From Stenomitos frigidus ULC18 (GTDB lineage Bacteria; Cyanobacteriota; Cyanobacteriia; Leptolyngbyales; Leptolyngbyaceae), in the NCBI RefSeq assembly GCF_003003795.1, contig NZ_PVWK01000031.1, forward strand, positions 1 to 64,000: 64,000 bases of DNA, given 5' to 3'. This document shows positions 51,196-59,983 of this stretch, piece by piece. The stretch's first letter is position 1; each line of letters begins with the position of its first letter. The translations under genes were made by a program, and so were the position numbers. A model generated the notes under the pieces. That model worked only from the letters and a program-made list of their open reading frames with translations. It did no database searches and was not told the DNA's origin.

Positions 51196-51250
51196 AAGAT
51201 GAACGATGAAACAAAGGATGAAGGATCAAGGATGAAGGATCAAGGATTAG
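51196..51250. repeat. GGATGAAGGATCAA repeat
   Basis: AAGGATGAAGGATCAAGGAT repeated with GATGAACGATGAAAC: the GGATGAA unit family also found at 24140 and 24322. It lies between the Npun_F0494-like gene and cobQ. Confidence 0.75.
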
Positions 51251-51356
51251 GTGAAACCGATGGAGCCTTTAGCCTACTCCTAGCCTTTTTAGGGCGACTG
51301 TGCCAACGGAGGCACGAGCTACAGCCTTTAGCCAGCCTGTTGAGTGAGGGTTTTGC

Positions 51357-52832
51357 ATGAAAGCCATTATGGTTGTGGGAACCACCTCCCACGCAGGAAA
51401 ATCGCTGCTGACGGCTGCTATCTGCCGCATTCTCAGCCGTCGTGGCTGGCGCGTAGCGCCCTTTAAAGGGCAGAACATGGCGCTCAACGCGTATGTCACT
51501 GCTAGCGGTGGTGAAATTGGTCATGCTCAGGCAGTGCAGGCATGGGCGGCTGGTATCGCACCCTGGGTAGAAATGAACCCGATTCTGCTCAAGCCGCAAG
51601 GGGATATGACCTCTCAGGTCATCATCAAAGGTAAAGCAGTTGGAAAGGTCGGTGCTGCCGAGTATTACGAACAGTATTTTGATGTCGGTTGGCAGGCGAT
51701 CGAAGAGTCTCTCCGCCGTTTAAGTGAAGAATTTGACCTTCTGGTGTGCGAAGGTGCTGGCAGCCCAGCCGAGATTAATCTTAAGCACCGCGATCTGACC
51801 AATATGCGGATCGCCAAACACTTAAATGCCCCCACGATCTTAGTCGTAGACATCGATCGCGGGGGTGCTTTTGCTCACGTAGTGGGCACACTTGAGCTCC
51901 TCGATCCAGATGAACGCGCCCTCATCAAAGGGGTCGTCATTAATAAGTTTCGTGGACAGCGATCGCTGCTGCAGTCCGGCATTGATTGGCTGCAAGAGCG
52001 CACCGGGATTCCTGTCATTGGTGTTATCCCCTGGCTAGACCAAAGTTTTCCAGCAGAGGATTCCTTGAGTCTGATCGATGGTCGCTCCAGCAACCCAACT
52101 GGTGACCTCAACATTGCTGTCATCCGTTTGCCTCGCATTTCTAACTTCACCGACTTTGACCCACTCGAATCCGAAGCGACTGTCTCGGTCAAGTACATCA
52201 GCCCCAAACAATCGTTAGGGCATCCCGATGCAGTTATTATTCCGGGCTCCAAGACGACGATCGCGGATCTCATCGTGCTACACAAAACAGGCATGGCAGA
52301 AGAGATCCAGAACTACGTGGCAGCCGGAGGGACAGTGCTGGGCATTTGCGGTGGCTATCAGATGTTGGGTAAGATTCTGGCAGACCCAGAAGGCATTGAG
52401 GGTCATGAAGGCCGCTACAAAGGGTTGGGGCTACTGCCGCTCAAAACTGTCATCGCTGGACAAAAAGTCGCCCGCCAACGCCTCGTCACGTCTAACTTCC
52501 CGCAAGAAGGGCTACCTGTCGCTGGGTACGAAATCCACCAGGGCAGAACGCGCTTGATTGAGGGCGAAAACATTCAGCAACTGTTCGATGATCCTCATTT
52601 GGGCGTTGTGGATGACACACAATCGGTTTGGGGTGCCTACCTGCACGGGCTCTTTGACAACGGGCCGTGGCGACGTGCGTGGCTCAATCGGCTCCGCCAG
52701 CAACGTGGCTTAAAATCTCTGCCGACTGGCGTTCCCAACTACCGGGAACAGCGCGAACTGATGCTCAATGCCCTTGCCGATGCGGTTGAGCCACACCTCA
52801 ATCTCACGACTGTCTTACCACCCAGCAGTTAA
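51357..52832 (+). CDS. cobQ: Cobyric acid synthase
   Basis: Glutamine-dependent amidation of the corrin side chains (b, d, e and g) of adenosylcobyrinic acid diamide in cobalamin synthesis. The N-terminal P-loop-like TTSHAGKSLLTAAICRILSR and DRGGAFAHVVGTLELL form the synthetase domain. The C-terminal class I amidotransferase has the catalytic Cys in LGICGGYQMLG and the His in WGAYLHGLFDNGPWRR. 491 residues, full length. ATG at 51357 with TGAGGG nearby. No cobalamin riboswitch is seen upstream. Confidence 0.96.
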   Translation: MKAIMVVGTTSHAGKSLLTAAICRILSRRGWRVAPFKGQNMALNAYVTASGGEIGHAQAVQAWAAGIAPWVEMNPILLKPQGDMTSQVIIKGKAVGKVGAAEYYEQYFDVGWQAIEESLRRLSEEFDLLVCEGAGSPAEINLKHRDLTNMRIAKHLNAPTILVVDIDRGGAFAHVVGTLELLDPDERALIKGVVINKFRGQRSLLQSGIDWLQERTGIPVIGVIPWLDQSFPAEDSLSLIDGRSSNPTGDLNIAVIRLPRISNFTDFDPLESEATVSVKYISPKQSLGHPDAVIIPGSKTTIADLIVLHKTGMAEEIQNYVAAGGTVLGICGGYQMLGKILADPEGIEGHEGRYKGLGLLPLKTVIAGQKVARQRLVTSNFPQEGLPVAGYEIHQGRTRLIEGENIQQLFDDPHLGVVDDTQSVWGAYLHGLFDNGPWRRAWLNRLRQQRGLKSLPTGVPNYREQRELMLNALADAVEPHLNLTTVLPPSS

Positions 52833-53226
52833 GCGATGCAGCGGTCAGCGGTCAGCTATCAGTAGCGTTAGATTTTGTAGGGTACGCGGTTGCCGCCTAA
52901 CGCATCACACTTTACAGCGCCGCTTTTTAACGTTAGACAGGGCTCAACGATCGCCCACTTATGTGACTTTAGCTAGCCTATAAAATAAGCGCGTCCTTAT
53001 GCTGGCGCGCTTATAATCCCTAACCCTTTCGGTGCAACGTACCCGTTTATCCTTAGATTAAAGAGTACAGGGCAATTTCCTCTGGAGCCCCAGACGTTTA
53101 GATATTCTTTAGAATCGGCATTAAAGACGGGGTGAGCCAGGCAGGAGCTAGAATCCAGAAGGGGTATAATTCTTCGAGCAATGGAATTATCGTCCAACGC
53201 CTACGGTTGTCAGGAGATCTCTACTT
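52833..53226. other. Spacer with heptads, hairpin and ferredoxin promoter
   Basis: Contains GCGGTCAGCGGTCAGC heptads (52840-52855) and a 9-bp hairpin ATAAGCGCG (52985-52993) / CGCGCTTAT (53006-53014). A TATAAT-like word at 53164-53169 could be the ferredoxin -10. A 66-codon minus-strand frame at 52997-53197 is not supported. Confidence 0.5.
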
Positions 53227-53466
53227 ATGAGCGTTCGTATTCACTTTTTGCCTGACGATGTGAGCATTGAGGCAGAACCTGGAGAGTCGTTACTGAGAGC
53301 AGCTAATCGTGCTGGAGTCTCGATTCCTACGGGCTGTCTGATGGGTTCTTGCCATGCCTGTGAAGTCGAACTGGATGGCGAAGAGTCCGTTTGTAGCTGC
53401 ATCAGCGCTGTGCCGGAGGGTCGATCGCAACTCACTGTCAATCTGTATGCCGATCCAAGCTGGTAG
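53227..53466 (+). CDS. Plant-type [2Fe-2S] ferredoxin-like protein
   Basis: 79 residues with the ferredoxin cluster motif C-x4-C-x2-C in PTGCLMGSCHACEVELDGEE (Cys 36, 41, 44). A fourth Cys lies in ESVCSCISAVPEG, some 12 residues on. The usual plant-type fourth Cys is ~29 residues away, so this is a compact variant, as in the C-terminal ferredoxin domains of reductases. Electron-transfer role inferred; partner unknown. GGAG at 53213-53216 before the ATG supports the start. Confidence 0.9.
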   Translation: MSVRIHFLPDDVSIEAEPGESLLRAANRAGVSIPTGCLMGSCHACEVELDGEESVCSCISAVPEGRSQLTVNLYADPSW

Positions 53467-53493
53467 AGAAAACTTTGCTGGCAGCATGCCCAC

Positions 53494-53522
53494 GTAGGGA
53501 CATTGCAGTGCAATGCCCCTAC
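53494..53522. repeat. GTAGGGACATTGCA palindrome
   Basis: Arms GTAGGGACATTGCA and TGCAATGCCCCTAC around a central G, one mismatch. It lies between convergent ferredoxin and response-regulator genes, so may terminate both. Member of the dispersed palindrome family. Confidence 0.8.
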
Positions 53523-53570
53523 AAAAGAGTGGCTACCCTTTAGTCTTCAAGTGAGGCGATGGGCTACGCA

Positions 53571-54302
53571 CTACTCATCTTGCGCGATGGTGTCAGGCGC
53601 TTCAAATTTGTAGCCAACACCTCGCACCGTATGGATCAGCGTTGGTTGACTGGTATCGGCTTCAATGTGGCTGCGAATCTGGCCAATGTGGACATCGACC
53701 ACACGGGGATCGCCAACAAACTCGTGTCCCCAAACCTCGCGAATGAGTTCAATCCGAGTCCATACGCGACCGGGATGGCTTGCTAGAAAATGTAGCAGGT
53801 TAAATTCTAAAGCTGTGAGCCGCACATTTTCGCCGTTGAGCTTCACTTCACGTCGGGGCGGGTCGATCGCCAGCGTCCCAAAGATCAGCGACTTTTCCTG
53901 AAGCGACGTGCGTTCCCGCATGCGTCGCAGTACCACTTCAACTCGCACTGCCAGTTCTTCCAAATCGAACGGCTTTGTCATGTAGTCATCTGCGCCCTCA
54001 GCCAGCACCTTAAGTTTGCTCGCCTGATCGGTAGAGCTCGTCAACATCAGGACACAAACATTGGTCGCAGCTTGCATATCACGACAGAGCTGATAGCCGT
54101 TACTATCTGGCAGGTTAATATCTAAAATCACCAGGTCTGGATCAAACTCCTTGAAGCTAGCGATCGCGCTCTTACCATCGCCGACAGACTTTACCTGATA
54201 GGTTTGTTTGCTGCTGAGAAACCGTTGAATTAAATTACGAATGGCAGCATCATCCTCGACCACCAAAATTTTTTTGGCATCCGTTACAGCCACGTTAGTC
54301 AT
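53571..54302 (-). CDS. OmpR/PhoB-type response regulator (second of tandem pair)
   Basis: 243 residues: receiver domain (KKILVVEDDAAIRNLIQRFL, phospho-Asp in DLVILDINLPDSNGYQL, Thr/Lys switch in VLMLTS and DDYMTKPF) plus winged-helix output (LTALEFNLLHFLASHPGRVW, VVDVHIGQIRSHIEADTSQP, TLIHTVRGVGYKFEAPD). I start at ATG 54302; the frame is open to a GTG at 54308. Very similar to the next gene (by eye about two-thirds identical), pointing to tandem duplication. No histidine kinase is adjacent, so both are orphans here. Confidence 0.93.
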   Translation of the reverse strand: MTNVAVTDAKKILVVEDDAAIRNLIQRFLSSKQTYQVKSVGDGKSAIASFKEFDPDLVILDINLPDSNGYQLCRDMQAATNVCVLMLTSSTDQASKLKVLAEGADDYMTKPFDLEELAVRVEVVLRRMRERTSLQEKSLIFGTLAIDPPRREVKLNGENVRLTALEFNLLHFLASHPGRVWTRIELIREVWGHEFVGDPRVVDVHIGQIRSHIEADTSQPTLIHTVRGVGYKFEAPDTIAQDE

Positions 54303-54326
54303 AGCCACATTACCTGAAACTCGTTA

Positions 54327-55049
54327 CTAGGCGCTGGCTTCTGGCTTTCCACTGCCAGGTGCCTCAAACTTATAACCGACACCCCGAACTGTCTGAATGA
54401 GAGCTGGTTGACTGGTATCAATCTCAATCTTTTTCCGAATCTGGCCGATGTGCACATCAACGACCCGCTGGTCGCCAACATACTCATAGTCCCAGACTTC
54501 TTGAATCAGCTCTGCTCGCCGCCACACGCGACCAGGATGACTTGCTAGAAAATGAAGCAAGTCAAACTCCAGCGCTGTCAACGGAATAATGTCATCGTTA
54601 AACTTCACCTCACGACGAACCGGGTCAATCATCAGCTGGTCGAACATGAGGCATTGCTGCTCAGCTGAGGTAACTGGGCGTTGGCGCTTCAAGATTGCCC
54701 CCACTCGTACACCCAGCTCTCCCAGGCTAAAGGGCTTGGTGATATAATCGTCAGCGCCCTGCGAGAAGCCTTTAATTTTATCGGCCTCATCCGTACGGCT
54801 GGTCAGCATGAGAATGAAGACGTTCGTTCGACTTTGCATCTCCTGGCAAAGGTTGTAGCCATTGGCATCGGGTAGATTCACGTCCAGAATGACTAAATCC
54901 GGATTGAATTGCTCAAACGTTGCCAAAGCACTCTTGCCATCTTCGGCTGACTCCATCTGATAGTTCTGCTTAGTTAAAAAGCGATGAATGAGATTCCGGA
55001 TTGCAGGATCGTCATCAACTACGAGAATCTTGGCTGGAGCTATAGCCAT
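54327..55049 (-). CDS. OmpR/PhoB-type response regulator (first of tandem pair)
   Basis: 240 residues from ATG at 55049 (MAIAPAKILVVDDDPAIRNL). Receiver with phospho-Asp in DLVILDVNLPDANGYNL and KPF loop (DDYITKPFSLGE); winged helix with VVDVHIGQIRKKIEIDTSQP. Located 24 bases upstream of its paralogue on the same strand, so the two are co-transcribed. The paralogues may bind related operators and compete or heterodimerise; this is inference. Confidence 0.93.
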   Translation of the reverse strand: MAIAPAKILVVDDDPAIRNLIHRFLTKQNYQMESAEDGKSALATFEQFNPDLVILDVNLPDANGYNLCQEMQSRTNVFILMLTSRTDEADKIKGFSQGADDYITKPFSLGELGVRVGAILKRQRPVTSAEQQCLMFDQLMIDPVRREVKFNDDIIPLTALEFDLLHFLASHPGRVWRRAELIQEVWDYEYVGDQRVVDVHIGQIRKKIEIDTSQPALIQTVRGVGYKFEAPGSGKPEASA

Positions 55050-55493
55050 AACCTTGCGTTTGGAGGAGAAATGGGACTGGACGAGTAGAGTAACCGTGAA
55101 GCAGCACGAGAAAGATAGCGACACAACGCTAACAAGCAATTATGCTAAGTCAAGTGATGCATCCAACATTCTAGACAATTGTTGATGCAATGCTTGATCT
55201 TGATGATTAAGTATGCCCTGCGAGGTGCGTTCCGCAACAACGCGGCTTTGTTGTCTACCTAATTTGCTATTACAGAGCATACATCCTCTAATCAGTACTC
55301 TTATCAGCAATAGTATGGCTCAGCTTTCATGGGACTGTCTTGGACAATCGTTACGTTCGCTAAAGAACTGGGCAGTTTATGAAGCGATCACTAGCCAAGC
55401 TCGACATGAATAAGATTGTGCGATCGATGCTAAAAATGCTTGTGGACATGTATCAGACTACGTTAGCTTGGAATAGAGGTGGAGACGCAAACC
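55050..55493. other. Spacer upstream of the response-regulator pair
   Basis: About 440 bases between divergent genes, no supported gene. A 66-codon frame (55213-55413) has no recognisable family and no ribosome site. The promoters for both sides should be here. Confidence 0.4.
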
Positions 55494-56114
55494 ATGAGTA
55501 GCCAAAGTCCATACGAACAGCTTGGGGTAACAGAGGCTTCCAGCTTTGAGGAAATTCAAGATGCTCGTAATCAGTTGTTTGCGCAACATCAGGACGATCG
55601 CAAACAGCTAGAAAGCATTGAGGCCGCTTACGACGCCGTTTTAATGGATCGCTTGCGTCTACGGCAAGAAGGCAAAATCAAAGTGCCCGATCGCATTCGG
55701 TTTCCGGAAAAAGTGGTGCCGTTGCCATCCAGCCTCCCGCCCGCGCCCACTAAACAGGGCACGGCGTGGCTACAGCGCTTGATTGACACTCCCAGCCGTA
55801 CAGATATCCTGATGCCAGCTGGAGTGCTTACAGCGCTTGGTGCCCTCGTGGTGCTTGCGCCCGCCGCTAACGTGGTGCAAATGGCGTTGATTCTGGGGAT
55901 GGGTGCGAGCTTTTACTTCCTTTACCGGAAGGAACGCAAGCTCGGCAGAACAGTCCTACTGGGTCTCTTGGGGTTGGTCAGCGGCTTTTTAGTCGGTGGC
56001 TTGTTAGCTCAGTACTTACCCATTCAAATCACTAGCGTGATTCCAAATCCAAACGTCCTCGTTAGTGTGGTGACGTTCTTCATCCTCTGGTTGGTGAGCA
56101 GCTTTTTGCGCTAA
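55494..56114 (+). CDS. CPP1-like (DUF3353) membrane protein
   Basis: 206 residues from ATG at 55494, which has GGAG ten bases upstream (an in-frame GTG at 55479 is less likely). A J-like N-terminus (SPYEQLGVTEASSFEEIQDA, then YDAVLMDRLRLRQEGKIKV) without the HPD tripeptide is followed by about four membrane helices from residue 110 on. This is the CPP1/CDF1 family, whose plant member is a chaperone-like factor for protochlorophyllide oxidoreductase. Cyanobacterial role not established. Its stop overlaps the convergent hppD stop by four bases. Confidence 0.88.
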   Translation: MSSQSPYEQLGVTEASSFEEIQDARNQLFAQHQDDRKQLESIEAAYDAVLMDRLRLRQEGKIKVPDRIRFPEKVVPLPSSLPPAPTKQGTAWLQRLIDTPSRTDILMPAGVLTALGALVVLAPAANVVQMALILGMGASFYFLYRKERKLGRTVLLGLLGLVSGFLVGGLLAQYLPIQITSVIPNPNVLVSVVTFFILWLVSSFLR

Positions 56115-57265
56115 AGATGGTTCTGTAAGCTGCCTCGTCTCATCTGCTCGCGTTCGATCGCTTCAAACAAGGCACGAAAATTGCCTTCACCAAACCCTTG
56201 AGCGGGTTCTGAGCGCTCGTCGTCATGGCTTGGCTGTCGTTGAATGAGCTCGAAGAAGAAAGTGGGCTGAGGAAAAATCGGTTGGGTAAAGGTTTGCAGC
56301 AAAACCGCTTGAGGCGTGTCCGGTTGCCAATCGGCTAAAATTTGCTGCTGCTCCAGTTGTTGGACAATATTGTCTGGTATGGCTAACCCAGAGCGCGCCC
56401 GTAACGCTGCATAGTAGGTTGCAGGGACATGGATGAGCGGCAAGTGACGCTGCCTTAGCTGTGCGATCGCCTGCACCAGATTGGTAGTTTTGAGTGCAAT
56501 ATGCTGGATACCCGGACCGTGATTGACATTCAAAAACTCTTGAATCTGCGAGTTTGGCGAAGCGGGTTCGTTAATCGGCAACTGTACCCCGCCGGGCGAA
56601 GGATGCCGCATCACGCGACTGCATAGGGCTGAATATGTCGTCTGAATGGCAAAGCCCTGCTGAGGCTGAAGCCCTAAGATTCTTTCATACCAGGCAACCG
56701 ATCGCTCCAAATCACCCGCTGCCACATTCAAGACAACGTGATCGATGGTTGTAAACAGATCAAGATGACTCGCCTCGCCCCGCCCAACAGGTCTGGTAGA
56801 ACCACCGCCAGAAACAGGTTGAGCGATCAACACGTCGTCCAACATGGCAGTGGACTGGGGTAGCAGGGAGGTAGCACCAGAGCGTTCCATAAGGGTATGC
56901 ACGAGATCACCCTCTGCGGCTAGCGTTGCCCACTTGAGGGTTCCGTGCACCTGCACTTCGGTTTGTAGGGGCCGCAGCAAGGTAGCTCCGTGCTGCACCG
57001 CATGGGCGATCGTTGCTTCAAGGTTCTCAACACAAAAGGCAACATCGGCAACACCAGGAGGGTGTCGCTGCAAAAAAGTAGCGATCGGGCTACTGTCTAC
57101 AAGCGCAGCACAAAGCACAAAGTAAATTGCACCCATGTTAACCACTTCAATGGCGCGATCGGCACTGACATCACTGCCTACGGAGCGAAACCCTAATTGC
57201 TGGATGAACCAGTCACGAGAGGCGATCGTGTCGTCAACATAGAAACAAACGTGGTCAACCTTCAT
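56111..57265 (-). CDS. hppD: 4-hydroxyphenylpyruvate dioxygenase
   Basis: Fe(II)-dependent, two-VOC-domain enzyme converting 4-hydroxyphenylpyruvate to homogentisate, the head group of tocopherols. Metal ligands are visible as His in TIDHVVLNV, His in GIQHIALKT and Glu in TFFFELIQR. The substrate region shows FLNVNHGPGIQHIALKT. Length 384 aa is normal. ATG at 57265. The tail overlaps the convergent CPP1-like gene by four bases, so each transcript extends into the other. Confidence 0.95.
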   Translation of the reverse strand: MKVDHVCFYVDDTIASRDWFIQQLGFRSVGSDVSADRAIEVVNMGAIYFVLCAALVDSSPIATFLQRHPPGVADVAFCVENLEATIAHAVQHGATLLRPLQTEVQVHGTLKWATLAAEGDLVHTLMERSGATSLLPQSTAMLDDVLIAQPVSGGGSTRPVGRGEASHLDLFTTIDHVVLNVAAGDLERSVAWYERILGLQPQQGFAIQTTYSALCSRVMRHPSPGGVQLPINEPASPNSQIQEFLNVNHGPGIQHIALKTTNLVQAIAQLRQRHLPLIHVPATYYAALRARSGLAIPDNIVQQLEQQQILADWQPDTPQAVLLQTFTQPIFPQPTFFFELIQRQPSHDDERSEPAQGFGEGNFRALFEAIEREQMRRGSLQNHL

Positions 57266-57570
57266 AAAACTTGAACTTAAGCAAATAACACGTCCGGTGT
57301 CAATTTTCTCTGGTTATCCGCGCGTTCAAGTCTTTCTTTAGTATGGAAAGTATGGAAGTTGGGGGCAGGCAGCCACAGAGTTTAAAGTTAATGGCTAATC
57401 AACAACCTTCTTATTCCATTCGCTTTACATTTCTTCACCAACATCTCTATCATACTGGCCATGACAGACTTTACAGCAACCCTTTGATAGCTGCGGGTTT
57501 ACGCATCGCCACCAGCCTGCTTTACTAACATCAGAGCCAACATGAGTTTTAAGGACTGTAAGGAAGATCA
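57266..57570. other. Spacer between divergent genes
   Basis: About 305 bases between hppD and the RodZ-like gene; a 61-codon frame at 57343 shows no family and is not called. Nothing else seen. Confidence 0.35.
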
Positions 57571-58491
57571 ATGAAGGAGCTCGATGCCACTCAGGTGGAG
57601 CAACTCAAAACGATTGGGGCTTATCTCGGTCGAGAGCGTCAGGAACGAGGCGTTTCTTTGGACACAATCGCTGTCAAGACTTACATTCCGCTGCGTCTTC
57701 TGCAAGCGCTAGAAGAAGGGCAAGTTGAGCGGCTACCAGAACCCGTCTTTGTGCAAGGCTTCATTCGCCGCTTTGCAGACGCGATCGGGCTGGATGGGAT
57801 GACGCTGTCAAAAACCTTTGCGCCACAAGAGTCGTTTATGGTTGAGCGCCAAGCAAAGGGCCTAGACCATTCCCATCCGGTAGCACAGCCGAGTGTAGAG
57901 CAGCCAAGCCAAACTGAGATGGCACCTGTAGAGCCCATTGACTTACCGCCTCAGTTTATTCAGCACGATCGCCCCCCTCGTGCTGAGCGATCGTTTCTGC
58001 CGTGGATTTTGCTAGGCACTGCCGCTGCACTTATAGTCGGCGTTGGGTTAGCCAGTTTGCTGAATCGCCCCAAACCAGCGATCGAAGCACAACCATCTGA
58101 AACGACAGCCAGTCCAGTGGCCCCACCACCAGGAGTCTCAACAGCCCCCAACGCGCCCTCTCCGCAAGCGTCAAGCAACCCCTCGCCGATCGCTTCCACT
58201 GAGGCCCCAGCAGCGGCGAACTCACCCATTCAGGTAGCAGTTAACCTGACAGATGAATCCTGGTTTCAGGTGATTACAGATGGCAAGACTGCGTTTGAAG
58301 GCATCTTGAAAAAAGGCGAACAGAAAACGTGGACGGCTCAGAAAAAACTGGTGCTGCAAGCAGGTAATGCTGGCGCAGTGTCGGTTTCTTACAACCAGGG
58401 CGAATCAAAGCGTCTGGGTGACCCTGGTGAGGTGAAGGATGTCACGTTTCCTCCTCCCAGTGACAAACCAAAACCAGCTTCAGCGAACTGA
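57571..58491 (+). CDS. RodZ-like cell-shape protein (HTH, membrane helix, DUF4115)
   Basis: 306 residues. N-terminal RodZ-type helix-turn-helix (GAYLGRERQERGVSLDTIAV, KTYIPLRLLQALEEGQVERL, PEPVFVQGFIRRFADAIGLD). One membrane helix follows (about 142-165, LPWILLGTAAALIVGVGLA), then a Pro/Ala/Ser-rich periplasmic linker and a C-terminal DUF4115 domain (VNLTDESWFQVITDGKTAFE, GILKKGEQKTWTA). RodZ links MreB to the wall-synthesis machinery. AAGGAAGATCA before the ATG fixes the start. Single gene. Confidence 0.92.
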   Translation: MKELDATQVEQLKTIGAYLGRERQERGVSLDTIAVKTYIPLRLLQALEEGQVERLPEPVFVQGFIRRFADAIGLDGMTLSKTFAPQESFMVERQAKGLDHSHPVAQPSVEQPSQTEMAPVEPIDLPPQFIQHDRPPRAERSFLPWILLGTAAALIVGVGLASLLNRPKPAIEAQPSETTASPVAPPPGVSTAPNAPSPQASSNPSPIASTEAPAAANSPIQVAVNLTDESWFQVITDGKTAFEGILKKGEQKTWTAQKKLVLQAGNAGAVSVSYNQGESKRLGDPGEVKDVTFPPPSDKPKPASAN

Positions 58492-58545
58492 TGTAGCAAG
58501 GCACGATCGCCTAGCAAAAAGCTATCAGTCGTCAGCCAGCCATCT

Positions 58546-58592
58546 TACCCTGATAGCTGATAGCTGATAGCTGATAGCTGATAGCTAATTTT
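58546..58592. repeat. TGATAGC tandem repeat
   Basis: Five to six TGATAGC heptads run from 58550 to 58587 between the convergent RodZ-like and HU genes; another heptad satellite of the window. Confidence 0.8.
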
Positions 58593-58609
58593 TCGACAAC
58601 GCCTAAGTT

Positions 58610-58891
58610 CTATGCCTTTTCAAGCACCTTCTCTTTAAAGACCTTGCCAGCACTGAAGGCAGGTACTCTGGTTGCTGGAATTTGGATGGGCTTGCCCGTG
58701 GAGGGATTACGTCCTTCTCGCGCTTGACGATCGCGCGCTTCAAAGGTACCAAACCCAACCAGGGTAACTTTGTCGCCAGCCGCTACGGTTTCGAGAATGA
58801 CCTCTAGCGTCGCGGTTAAGAGGGCATCGGCATCTTTTTTGGTTACGTTTGCATTTTCCGCGATTTTGTCGATCAATTCACCTTTATTCAT
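58610..58891 (-). CDS. hup: HU-family DNA-binding protein
   Basis: 93 residues. N-terminal MNKGELIDKIAENANVTKKD, then ARDRQAREGRNPSTGKPIQI and PATRVPAFSAGKVFKEKVLE. The beta-arm GRNPSTG and the family length are exact. HU dimers bend and compact DNA and help open the replication origin. ATG at 58891. Single gene, convergent with the RodZ-like gene. Confidence 0.95.
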   Translation of the reverse strand: MNKGELIDKIAENANVTKKDADALLTATLEVILETVAAGDKVTLVGFGTFEARDRQAREGRNPSTGKPIQIPATRVPAFSAGKVFKEKVLEKA

Positions 58892-59005
58892 GTCCTAAAA
58901 TCCCTCACAATGTTTGCTGTGATTATACTTGAGGGTTTTGAAAGTGCAAGAGTTTAATTACTCAGGCAGCGATAGTCGGGCAGTGATGGCTGGAGGAAAA
59001 GGGCT

Positions 59006-59053
59006 GAGATGGGTGTGGGGTGTGGGGTGTGGGGTGTGGGGAGTAGGGAGTGA
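59006..59053. repeat. GGGGTGT/GGGGAGT tandem repeat
   Basis: Four GTGTGGG-type units, then GGGGAGTAGGGAGT, directly before the broken AAA-like gene. G-rich on the plus strand. The unit is shared with 18771-18798. Confidence 0.75.
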
Positions 59054-59058
59054 ACATT

Positions 59059-59489
59059 ATGGCTGAACAGTGGTACGCTGGCGTTGCCCGCATTCTGGTG
59101 AGCGGCTTTAACCTGACCGACACGATCGCCCTCCGTGTCTGGTGGCGCGATCGCGATGAACTCTCGTGCAGCGCCTGAGCGAGTTGATCGAAGCACTGTT
59201 GCGGCTGGTGGATGCCAAGCTGGTGATTTTTCTAGACGAAATCGACACGGTGCTGTATCTGAGTTTCTCGGTGGACGACTTTTTTGCATTCATTCGAGGC
59301 TGCTACAACGATCGCGCCGATAACCCCACCTACAACCGCCTGACCTTTGCCCTGCTGGGCGTTGCTACCCCCTCCGATTTGATCCGCGACAAGCGCCGCA
59401 CGCCGTTTAATGTGGGACGAGCGATCGCCCAGACCGCAAACTTGAGCCATCCCTGGGGAATCTGCTCGCTCTGGCTGACACGCTTTTGA
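59059..59489 (+). pseudogene. AAA-like (AAA_35) ATPase remnant with frameshift
   Basis: Two reading frames together resemble the middle of large cyanobacterial AAA-like regulatory ATPases. From 59059: MAEQWYAGVARILVSGFNLT, DTIALRVWWRDRDELS. Then, after a one-base frame loss near 59162-59166, VQRLSELIEALLRLVDAKLV, IFLDEIDTVLYLSFSVDDFF, TFALLGVATPSDLIRDKRRT, PFNVGRAIAQT. The Walker B-like FLDEID is kept, but the P-loop region and the C-terminus (after R-A-I-A-Q-T) are absent. A decayed fragment of a gene once several times longer. Confidence 0.8.
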
Positions 59490-59983
59490 CTAGACCTGAA
59501 GCTATTAACATAGGACAAAGACCGTGTGCAGCGACATTAAGCAACCTTCATCCGACTCATGCACCAAGAATCTCAATTTCTATCACTGGTGCAGAGGTTT
59601 TTGAGAGTCTGAAGCGCGATTCTATAGCTGTCGCCAGATAGTTTAGGACATGGGATCAAAGGGGGTGTGGGGGCGTTGCCCCCAGCCAGGGGTTCCACCC
59701 CTACACCCCGTCCTAACCAACATGGCTATGGCTATACCAACAAATAAGCGTGCCTGGTCCTCCTTTTCAAAACGGTCATGGCTCCAGCGCAAGCGACGGC
59801 TTTTGTTAGTCGTAAGTGTTTGAATAGCAGTCAAAGGCAAGAAACGACTCGCTATGAAAGCGGTTTGTCAGCCTCAAGGGGTTTGTTGCCATAAATTTTT
59901 AATAGTTTAATTAAGGCATACTCCTCGTGTAATCCCTCTAAAGTAGAGTGATTAGCTGCGAAAAACTGCGGTAACAAGCTTTA
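59490..59983. other. Spacer upstream of the giant hybrid kinase
   Basis: About 490 bases. It contains the dispersed hairpin element at 59652-59708 and AT-rich DNA from 59880 on that should hold the kinase promoter (e.g. TTTAATTAAGG near 59905). No gene. Confidence 0.4.
59652..59708. repeat. Dispersed repeat with TGGGGGC/GCCCCCA hairpin (second copy)
   Basis: Same GGGATCAAAG lead and 7-bp stem TGGGGGC (59668-59674) / GCCCCCA (59678-59684) as at 28686-28718. It is followed by a second small hairpin AGGGGT-TCC-ACCCCT (59688-59702). A homologous dispersed element. Confidence 0.7.

Noticed and set aside
51192-51356. Cobalamin riboswitch upstream of cobQ
   Set aside because: The spacer is GGATGAA repeat DNA; no B12-box or comparable conserved string is visible.
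52997-53197. 66-codon minus-strand frame before the ferredoxin gene
   Set aside because: Overlaps a hairpin and the likely ferredoxin promoter; no family resemblance.
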